From NCBI RefSeq assembly GCF_022171985.1, contig NZ_JAJVHF010000001.1, positions 62,001 through 126,000 of the forward strand: a stretch of 64,000 bases of DNA, read 5' to 3'. The notes under the pieces are model-generated. The model was not told the origin of the DNA, ran no database searches, and saw nothing but the letters and a program-made list of their open reading frames with translations. Of the stretch, positions 58,067 through 64,000 are shown piece by piece (the first letter of the stretch is position 1; the number at the start of each line of letters is the position of its first letter). A program made the position numbers and the translations under genes. This stretch comes from Huaxiibacter chinensis. GTDB lineage: Bacteria; Pseudomonadota; Gammaproteobacteria; Enterobacterales; Enterobacteriaceae.

Positions 58067-58104
58067 TTTTGAAGGTTCTGATCACATCGGGTGATGGAGA
58101 AGCT

Positions 58105-59253
58105 ATGAGTTCATCGTGTATAGAAGAAGTCAGCGTACGGGACGATAACTGGTTCCGGATCGCTAACGAATTATTAAATCGAGCAGGTGTCGCGATTAAC
58201 GGGACTGCCCCATCAGACATTCAGGTGAAACACCCCGATTTTTTTAAACGTGTTTTACAGGAGGGTTCGTTAGGGTTAGGCGAAAGCTACATGGACGGAT
58301 GGTGGGACTGCGAACGCCTCGATCTCTTTTTTACTCAGGTTCTCAGGGCGGGTCTCGAACGGCAACTCCCCCGCCACGTTAAGGATACGCTGCGCATCGC
58401 GGCCGCACGTATTCTTAATCTGCAAAGTAAAAAACGCGCGTGGATTGTGGGGAAAGAACATTACGATCTGGGTAACGATCTCTTCAGCCGCATGCTTGAC
58501 CCCTTAATGCAATATTCCTGTGCCTACTGGAAAGACGCCGACACGCTTGAAGAGGCGCAGGAGGCCAAGCTGCGTCTGATTTGCGAAAAGCTGCAGTTAG
58601 CGCCGGGCATGCGCGTGCTGGATATCGGCTGCGGCTGGGGCGGTCTTGCCTGGTTCATGGCAAAACATTATGGCGTGAGCGTAGTGGGCGTCACGATATC
58701 TGCCGAGCAGCAAAAAATGGCGCAGGCGCGCTGTGAAGGTCTGGATGTGACGATTCTGCTTCAGGATTACCGTGATTTACGCGACCAGTTTGACCGTATC
58801 GTCTCGGTAGGCATGTTCGAACATGTCGGACCTAAAAACTACGACACCTATTTTGACGTGGTCGATCGTAACCTGAAGCCTGAAGGTCTTTTCCTGCTGC
58901 ACACCATCGGCTCTAAAATCACCGACAACAATGTCGATCCCTGGATCAATAAATACATCTTTCCGAATGGCTGTTTACCGTCCGTTCGCCAGATTGCGAA
59001 TGCCAGCGAAGCCCATTTCGTGATGGAAGACTGGCATAATTTTGGCGCTGACTACGATACTACCCTTATGGCGTGGTACTCACGGTTCCTGGCCGCCTGG
59101 CCTGAAATCGCAGACAACTATTCTGAACGATTCAAACGGATGTTCATTTATTACCTGAATGCCTGTGCCGGTGCATTCCGCGCGCGTGATATTCAGCTGT
59201 GGCAGGTTGTTTTCAGCCGTGGTGTCGAAAACGGATTGCGTGTTGCACGTTAA
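58105..59253 (+). CDS. cfa: Cfa, cyclopropane-fatty-acyl-phospholipid synthase
   Basis: SAM-dependent enzyme that cyclopropanates unsaturated phospholipid acyl chains, mainly on entry to stationary phase and under acid stress. It is 382 residues, the E. coli length. The SAM motif VLDIGCGWGG spans 171-180; the bicarbonate/active-site region QYSCAYW and VGMFEHVGPKNY are conserved. The ATG at 58105 gives MSSSCIEEVS; the frame extends to 58030 without support. Two promoters and a small-RNA site precede it. Confidence 0.97.
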   Translation: MSSSCIEEVSVRDDNWFRIANELLNRAGVAINGTAPSDIQVKHPDFFKRVLQEGSLGLGESYMDGWWDCERLDLFFTQVLRAGLERQLPRHVKDTLRIAAARILNLQSKKRAWIVGKEHYDLGNDLFSRMLDPLMQYSCAYWKDADTLEEAQEAKLRLICEKLQLAPGMRVLDIGCGWGGLAWFMAKHYGVSVVGVTISAEQQKMAQARCEGLDVTILLQDYRDLRDQFDRIVSVGMFEHVGPKNYDTYFDVVDRNLKPEGLFLLHTIGSKITDNNVDPWINKYIFPNGCLPSVRQIANASEAHFVMEDWHNFGADYDTTLMAWYSRFLAAWPEIADNYSERFKRMFIYYLNACAGAFRARDIQLWQVVFSRGVENGLRVAR

Positions 59254-59258
59254 AAAAT

Positions 59259-59284
59259 AACCCCGGGTACCCGGGGTTTTTTTT
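59259..59284. terminator. Bidirectional terminator between cfa and ribC
   Basis: AACCCCGGGTACCCGGGGTT is a perfect 20-bp palindrome with an A-tract before it and eight T residues after. It serves both convergent genes. Confidence 0.9.
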
Positions 59285-59921
59285 ATTCTTCCGCAGCCAG
59301 GTTAATTGCCGCTTCTTTTGCCGCCATAACACGTTCGACGGTATCCACCACCGCCTGAGTCTGGGGATCAATTTCAATATTAATACGATGGCCGAGCTTT
59401 TTCGTCCCGAGCGTGGTGCGCTGTAAGGTTTCCGGAATCAAATAGACGCAAAAACGCGTGGGCGTGACCTCACCGACCGTCAGGCTAATTCCGTCAACGC
59501 CAATGAATCCTTTATAAAGGATGTATTTCATTAATGACGCGTCCTGAACTTTAAACCAGATTTGACGGTTATTTTCTGAGGTCAGGATTTTCGCAACTTC
59601 AGCGGTAGTCATGATGTGGCCAGACATTAAGTGGCCCCCAATTTCATCGCTAAACTTAGCCGCACGCTCGACGTTGACCAGATCGCCCACCGCCAGATCG
59701 CCAAGGTTGGTGATGCGCAGCGTCTCTTTCATCAAATCAAAACTGATATGATTGCCGTTAATTTCGGTTACCGTCAGGCAACAACCATTGTGCGCCACCG
59801 ATGCCCCTGTCTCCAGACCGTCGAGCATATATTCCGGCAGCTCCACCACATGGGTGCGGAAATTAGGTTTTTCATCAATGGACACCAGTTTCGCGGTGCC
59901 CTGCACAATACCCGTAAACAT
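59283..59921 (-). CDS. ribC: RibC (RibE), riboflavin synthase alpha chain
   Basis: Trimeric enzyme dismutating two lumazines to riboflavin, the last step of the pathway. The 212 residues form two tandem lumazine-binding barrels beginning [12 protein letters not shown] and [16 protein letters not shown]. The first barrel has the active-site GCCLTVTE; the second has GIDGISLTV-type sequence ([11 protein letters not shown]). It is divergent from mdtK, as in E. coli. Confidence 0.95.
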   Translation of the reverse strand: MFTGIVQGTAKLVSIDEKPNFRTHVVELPEYMLDGLETGASVAHNGCCLTVTEINGNHISFDLMKETLRITNLGDLAVGDLVNVERAAKFSDEIGGHLMSGHIMTTAEVAKILTSENNRQIWFKVQDASLMKYILYKGFIGVDGISLTVGEVTPTRFCVYLIPETLQRTTLGTKKLGHRINIEIDPQTQAVVDTVERVMAAKEAAINLAAEE

Positions 59922-60148
59922 ACGACCTGCTCCTGTTTTATCCGTTCGGCGCTCACGCCGTTTAATCCCATCACAATAACAGTTGGAAAAACAGGTTGCC
60001 AGTGAAGCGCATTTTCTGACGATTTTTTCACTAGATTAATAGATAAACCCCGCTACAATAGCTGCTATTCCCCCTGCATTTTCTTCTTGCTGCCAGTTAC
60101 GGCGGCTCTTTTAGTCTCTCATATAACAAAAATAGAAAAGGTGTACAC

Positions 60149-61522
60149 GTGCAGAAGTACATGATTGAAGCGCGTCAATTACTGGCCCTGGCCATACCGG
60201 TGATCATTGCGCAAGTGGCCCAGACCGCTATGGGGTTTGTGGATACGGTAATGGCCGGCGGCTATAGCGCCACCGACATGGCCGCCGTCGCCATCGGGAC
60301 CTCTATCTGGCTGCCCGCCATTCTCTTTGGTCACGGACTGCTGCTGGCCCTGACGCCGGTCATTGCGCAAATGAACGGCTCTGGCCGACGCGAACGCATT
60401 GCGCATCAGGTGCGCCAGGGATTCTGGCTGGCCGGTTTTGTCTCCATTCTGATTATGGTCGTGCTGTGGAACGCGGGCTATATCATCCGCTCCATGGACA
60501 ACATTGATCCGGCGCTGGCCGATAAAGCCGTGGGCTATTTGCGCGCCCTGCTGTGGGGTGCGCCGGGTTATCTCTTCTTCCAGGTGGCGCGTAACCAGTG
60601 TGAAGGGCTGGCGAAGACCAAGCCCGGCATGGTGATGGGCTTTATCGGGCTGCTGGTGAACATCCCGGTCAACTATATCTTTATTTATGGCCACTTTGGC
60701 ATGCCGGAGCTCGGCGGCGTGGGCTGCGGCGTAGCCACGGCGGCGGTGTATTGGGTGATGTTCGCCTGTATGCTCTCCTACGTGAAACGCTCGCGTGCCA
60801 TGCGCGATATTCGACACGAGGCGTCTTTCAGTAAACCTGACAGTGTGATTCTCAAGCGCTTGATTCAGCTTGGCTTACCTATCGCTCTGGCGCTCTTTTT
60901 TGAGGTCACGCTTTTTGCGGTTGTCGCCCTGCTTGTCTCGCCGCTCGGTATCATTGACGTGGCAGGCCACCAGATTGCGCTTAACTTCAGTTCGCTGATG
61001 TTCGTCCTCCCGTTGTCGCTGGCTGCGGCAGTCACGATCCGTGTTGGCTACCGTCTGGGTCAGGGCTCGACGCTGGATGCACAAACCGCTGCGCGTACCG
61101 GCCTGGGCGTCGGCGTCTGCATGGCCATCTGTACAGCGCTGTTTACCGTCGCCCTGCGCGAGCATATCGCCCTGCTCTATAACGACAATCCGGAAGTGGT
61201 TCTTCTTGCGTCGCACCTGATGCTGCTGGCCGCGATATATCAGATCTCTGACTCCATTCAGGTGATTGGCAGCGGGATTTTGCGTGGTTACAAAGATACA
61301 CGTTCCATTTTCTTTATTACGTTTACCGCGTATTGGGTGCTCGGCCTGCCTACTGGTTACGTGCTGGCGCTGACCGATCTGGTGGTGGATCGCATGGGGC
61401 CGGCAGGATTCTGGATGGGCTTTATCATCGGTCTGACCTCAGCCGCCATCATGATGATGCTGCGGATGCGCTTCCTGCAACGTCAGTCTTCCGCCATTAT
61501 TTTGCAGCGGGCTGCGCGTTAA
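60149..61522 (+). CDS. mdtK: MdtK (NorM), MATE multidrug efflux transporter
   Basis: Na+- or H+-coupled exporter of fluoroquinolones and other cations. It is 457 residues, the E. coli length, with 12 spans arranged in two MATE halves. [19 protein letters not shown] and the second-half [17 protein letters not shown] are typical. The start is GTG at 60149 (GTG CAG AAG TAC), as in E. coli, preceded by AAAAGGTGT. Confidence 0.96.
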   Translation: MQKYMIEARQLLALAIPVIIAQVAQTAMGFVDTVMAGGYSATDMAAVAIGTSIWLPAILFGHGLLLALTPVIAQMNGSGRRERIAHQVRQGFWLAGFVSILIMVVLWNAGYIIRSMDNIDPALADKAVGYLRALLWGAPGYLFFQVARNQCEGLAKTKPGMVMGFIGLLVNIPVNYIFIYGHFGMPELGGVGCGVATAAVYWVMFACMLSYVKRSRAMRDIRHEASFSKPDSVILKRLIQLGLPIALALFFEVTLFAVVALLVSPLGIIDVAGHQIALNFSSLMFVLPLSLAAAVTIRVGYRLGQGSTLDAQTAARTGLGVGVCMAICTALFTVALREHIALLYNDNPEVVLLASHLMLLAAIYQISDSIQVIGSGILRGYKDTRSIFFITFTAYWVLGLPTGYVLALTDLVVDRMGPAGFWMGFIIGLTSAAIMMMLRMRFLQRQSSAIILQRAAR

Positions 61523-61531
61523 TTCTCCATC

Positions 61532-61549
61532 AGCCGCCTTCGGGCGGCT
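61532..61549 (+). terminator. Rho-independent terminator of mdtK
   Basis: AGCCGCC and GGCGGCT pair with a stable TTCG tetraloop, followed by ACTTTCT. Confidence 0.72.
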
Positions 61550-61618
61550 ACTTTCTCCGCACTTTGCGCGGGAATGAAGCAATCGCGTGAAATCTGGAAG
61601 AAAATTGCATTTTCCCTC

Positions 61619-61647
61619 TTGCCTCGGCCCGCACGTGCCGCTAATAT
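61619..61647 (+). promoter_or_regulatory. Promoter of the valV-valW tRNA operon
   Basis: TTGCCT (61619-61624) and TAATAT (61642-61647) are 17 bp apart. A C-rich discriminator follows, as is usual for stringently controlled tRNA promoters. The first tRNA begins 29 bp after the -10. Confidence 0.7.
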
Positions 61648-61675
61648 TCGTCCCCGTTGTCCCAGACAACACGTT

Positions 61676-61752
61676 GCGTTCATAGCTCAGTTGGTTAGAG
61701 CACCACCTTGACATGGTGGGGGTCGTTGGTTCGAGTCCAATTGAACGCACCA
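61676..61752 (+). tRNA. valV: tRNA-Val (GAC)
   Basis: A 77-nt tRNA with encoded CCA. The acceptor stem GCGTTCA/TGAACGC is complete, the anticodon loop TTGACAT gives anticodon GAC, and the T-loop reads TTCGAGT. It decodes GUC/GUU. It matches E. coli valV. valW follows after 4 nt. Confidence 0.98.
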
Positions 61753-61756
61753 TTCT

Positions 61757-61833
61757 GCGTCCGTAGCTCAGTTGGTTAGAGCACCACCTTGACATGGTGG
61801 GGGTCGGTGGTTCGAGTCCACTCGGACGCACCA
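61757..61833 (+). tRNA. valW: tRNA-Val (GAC)
   Basis: A second 77-nt tRNA-Val with anticodon GAC and encoded CCA. The acceptor stem is GCGTCCG/CGGACGC. It differs from valV only in the acceptor and T stems. The two are co-transcribed, as in E. coli. Confidence 0.98.
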
Positions 61834-61872
61834 TTTCAGTCCTGAAATGGTGCACATTCTCTTCTTACTCCC
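61828..61872 (+). terminator. Terminator hairpin overlapping the valW 3' end
   Basis: GCACCATTTCAG (61828-61839) and CTGAAATGGTGC (61842-61853) form a perfect 12-bp stem. Its first six bases are the last six of the tRNA, including CCA. A pyrimidine-rich stretch (ATTCTCTTCTT) follows. Confidence 0.72.
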
Positions 61873-61983
61873 TGTTTTCCCTCTCCCGAACAATCCGTTA
61901 TTTGCTCATTACTCGTTTTCGACCACACTTATCCTGTATGGCTTTTCCCATGGATTCGGTGCAATAACAAGCGGGTGAACACA

Positions 61984-63594
61984 ATGAAAAAGATCGCCAT
62001 TATCGGTGCGGGACCGACGGGCATTTATACGTTTTTCTCACTTCTGAACCAGAAAACGCCGCTGTCAGTGGTGATTTATGAGCAGGCGGCTGAGGCTGGG
62101 GTCGGTATGCCCTACAGCGATGAAGACAATTCGCGCATGATGCTGGCAAATATCGCCAGTATTGAAATACCCCCTATTTTCCAGACCTATCTCGACTGGT
62201 TACGCGAACAGGATGAAGCCCACCTCGCGCGCTATGGCGTGGAGAAATCAACCCTTCACGATCGTCAGTTTTTGCCGCGCATTCTGCTTGGCGAGTACTA
62301 CCGCGACCGTTTTCTGACCCTCGTTAAGCAGGCAAAAGCGCAGGGTTTCGACGTCAGGGTGCATGAATCTTGTCAGGTTACCGACATTGAGGCCACGCCC
62401 GACGGCGTCAGACTGTGGACGGAGGGTACGCCGGTAGCGGAAAACTTCGATCTGGCCATCCTGGCCACGGGCCACGTCTGGCCTGAGGAGGCGTCCACGC
62501 CTCGCTCATTTTTCCCCAGCCCCTGGTCGGGATTAATGGAGGCGAAAATCCCGCCCTGCCGTGTCGGTATCATGGGCACGTCTCTGAGCGGCCTGGATGC
62601 GGCGATGGCGGTGGTCATCCAGCACGGTCGCTTTCAGGAAGCGGACGACGGACATATTCAGTTCAATCTGGACGAAGGCAGCGAGGCACTCAACATTGTC
62701 CTGATGTCCCGTTCCGGTATTCTGCCTGAAGCGGATTTTTACTGCCCACTTCCCTATGAACCCTTAACCATTGTCACCGGGCAGGCTATCGCTTCGGCGA
62801 TCGAGAAAGGTTCAGAAGGCCTGCTCGACCGCGTATTCCAGCTGATGGTGCAGGAGCTTGAACGGGCCGATCCTCAATGGTGCCAGGCCATCAAATTAAC
62901 GACCCTTGATGCCGATAGCCTGCGCGATGCCTGGTTTGCCGACCGGTTGCAACACGGTCCGTTTAACTGGGCCATTTCCAATCTGAATGAAGTCGAGAGA
63001 AATAAACGCGATAAACGCACGGTGCCGTGGCGTTATACAGTTTTGCGGTTGCATGAAGCTGTACAGGACATCGTTCCCCATCTTAATGAGCAGGACCGGG
63101 AGCGCTTTAATCGTGGCCTTGCGCGGATTTTTATCGATAACTATGCCGCCATCCCGTCGCAGTCTATCCGCCGTTTACTGGCGCTGCGGGAAGCCGGCAT
63201 TATCAGCATCCTGACGCTGGGTGATGACTATGAGATGGAGGTTCAGGCTGATAAGACGGTCATTGTCGCGCAGGGACAACGTGAAACGTTTGATCTGTTT
63301 ATCGATGCTCGCGGGCAACAGGCGCTCAAAACGAAGGATCTTCCCTTCCCCACGTTGCGTAAGCAACTGCAGGCAGCCGGTGATGATATCCCCGACGTGG
63401 GCGATGATTACACGCTGCTTCAACCTGATGAACTGCGTGGGCAGATTGCCTTTGGTGCGCTGCCCTGGCTGATGCACGATCGGCCCTTTATTCAGGGTCT
63501 GGTCGTTTGCGCAGAGATGGGCGAGGCCATTGCGAAAGCCTGCTCACAGCCTGCGTCGAAAGCCCGCAGACGGCTTCCGTCTATAGCAGACTGA
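61984..63594 (+). CDS. ydhS: YdhS, FAD/NAD(P)-binding protein
   Basis: Predicted flavin-dependent oxidoreductase of unknown substrate. The 536 residues have an N-terminal FAD Rossmann motif (KKIAIIGAGPTGIYTFFSLL, glycines at about 8-13), a second conserved motif NFDLAILATGHVWP and GIMGTSLSGLDAAM. The ATG at 61984 gives the E. coli start (MKKIAIIG); a GTG three codons upstream is also in frame. In E. coli ydhR lies between valW and ydhS, and ydhT onwards follows; here neither is present next to it. Confidence 0.92.
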   Translation: MKKIAIIGAGPTGIYTFFSLLNQKTPLSVVIYEQAAEAGVGMPYSDEDNSRMMLANIASIEIPPIFQTYLDWLREQDEAHLARYGVEKSTLHDRQFLPRILLGEYYRDRFLTLVKQAKAQGFDVRVHESCQVTDIEATPDGVRLWTEGTPVAENFDLAILATGHVWPEEASTPRSFFPSPWSGLMEAKIPPCRVGIMGTSLSGLDAAMAVVIQHGRFQEADDGHIQFNLDEGSEALNIVLMSRSGILPEADFYCPLPYEPLTIVTGQAIASAIEKGSEGLLDRVFQLMVQELERADPQWCQAIKLTTLDADSLRDAWFADRLQHGPFNWAISNLNEVERNKRDKRTVPWRYTVLRLHEAVQDIVPHLNEQDRERFNRGLARIFIDNYAAIPSQSIRRLLALREAGIISILTLGDDYEMEVQADKTVIVAQGQRETFDLFIDARGQQALKTKDLPFPTLRKQLQAAGDDIPDVGDDYTLLQPDELRGQIAFGALPWLMHDRPFIQGLVVCAEMGEAIAKACSQPASKARRRLPSIAD

Positions 63595-63606
63595 ACGAAA
63601 CAGAGC

Positions 63607-63639
63607 TTAAGGGCGGGATAACCCGCCCTTAACTTTATG
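63607..63639. terminator. Bidirectional terminator between ydhS and the carbonic anhydrase
   Basis: TTAAGGGCGGG and CCCGCCCTTAA form a perfect 11-bp stem with an ATAA loop, followed by CTTTATG. It lies between convergent genes. T-runs are weak on both sides. Confidence 0.7.
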
Positions 63640-63641
63640 AC

Positions 63642-64000
63642 TTACTCGAAGTAAATGGACGGATTTTCAGAGAGGGAAACAAAGGTTTTGGTCTCTTTAT
63701 CCAGTGCCAGAATTTTGCCGCTTTCTATGTCATACACCCAACCATGCAGGCGCAGAGAGTTGTTGCGAAGACCTACCGCAACGGAGGGATGCGTCTTGAT
63801 GTTGCTGAGCTGCGCAAACACATTCTCCTGCACCATCGCATTCACTTTATCGACCGGGGTATCCCAGGTTTTTTTCTCTACTACCGCTTTCGCCGCGTCG
63901 GAATAACGCAACCAGTGAGAAACCGCAGGCATCGGATCGAGATTTGCATTGTCTGCAATGGCCTTCATCGCACCGCAGTTGGAGTGCCCACAAATCACAA
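63642..64000 (-). CDS. Beta-class carbonic anhydrase, CynT-like (C-terminal part)
   Basis: The gene runs off the right edge; 119 C-terminal codons are visible. They contain the zinc-site motif ICGHSNCGAM (the second half of the C...H-x2-C site) followed by MPAVSHWLRYSDAAKAV and LHGWVYDIESGKILALD. These match E. coli CynT more closely than Can. The enzyme interconverts CO2 and bicarbonate. No cyn genes are visible, so its partners lie beyond the window if present. Confidence 0.9.
   Translation of the reverse strand, partial: VICGHSNCGAMKAIADNANLDPMPAVSHWLRYSDAAKAVVEKKTWDTPVDKVNAMVQENVFAQLSNIKTHPSVAVGLRNNSLRLHGWVYDIESGKILALDKETKTFVSLSENPSIYFE

Noticed and set aside
61676..61833. tRNA-Val genes as an integration site for a mobile element
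   Set aside because: No integrase, no duplicated tRNA 3' end and no foreign gene block were found beside them.

Overview
The window is chromosomal DNA from a member of the Enterobacteriaceae. Gene content, protein sequences and gene order follow the rstAB-tus-fumCA-manA-mal-add-rsx-nth-dtpA-tyrS-slyB/slyA-nemRA-sodB-purR-cfa-mdtK-valVW segment of the E. coli chromosome, with differences that point to an Enterobacter-type relative (E. cloacae complex or close). The comparison with E. coli is from memory of that map and its proteins. A tus gene with a Ter site directly upstream places the segment in the replication-terminus region.

Layout. 1-2244: start of ydgC and the RstAB two-component pair. 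2251-7605: a complete nickel-uptake operon nikABCDE-nikR on the minus strand with a NikR operator; in E. coli this operon lies elsewhere. 7752-11928: Ter site, tus, and the fumarases fumC and fumA. 12129-16352: manA, ydgA and a lipoprotein serine hydrolase (class C beta-lactamase fold) where E. coli has the uid genes. 16358-21477: malI/malXY and add. 21510-23885: ydgJ, the tiny blr gene, cnu and ydgK. 23969-30434: the electron-transport operon rsxABCDGE with nth; rsxC carries a 96-bp tandem repeat. 31050-37932: dtpA, gstA, then pdxY, tyrS, pdxH, mliC and anmK. 38185-44509: slyB, an added membrane diguanylate cyclase, slyA, the ydhIJK efflux set and sodC. 44588-51000: ydhF, ydhL, an added lipid A phosphoethanolamine transferase (EptA/MCR family) with a PmrA-type box, nemRA, gloA, rnt and grxD. 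51321-59921: mepH, sodB, ydhP, ynhF, purR, punR/punC, cfa and ribC. 60149-64000: mdtK, two tRNA-Val genes, ydhS and a truncated beta-carbonic anhydrase.

How it works together. Several neighbourhoods concern the cell envelope and oxidative or electrophile stress. RstAB and SlyB carry PhoP-type boxes, EptA a PmrA-type box, and SlyA its own perfect operator. SodB, SodC, NemA, GloA, GrxD, Nth and FumC deal with superoxide, electrophiles, Fe-S loss or DNA oxidation, while Rsx resets SoxR. A purine set (Add, PurR, PunR, PunC) and a B6/tyrosine set (PdxH, PdxY, TyrS) are also present. No prophage, transposase, integrase, CRISPR array or recognisable defence system was seen. The accessory items are the nik operon placement, the serine hydrolase with its leader ORF, the diguanylate cyclase, eptA and the rsxC repeat expansion.
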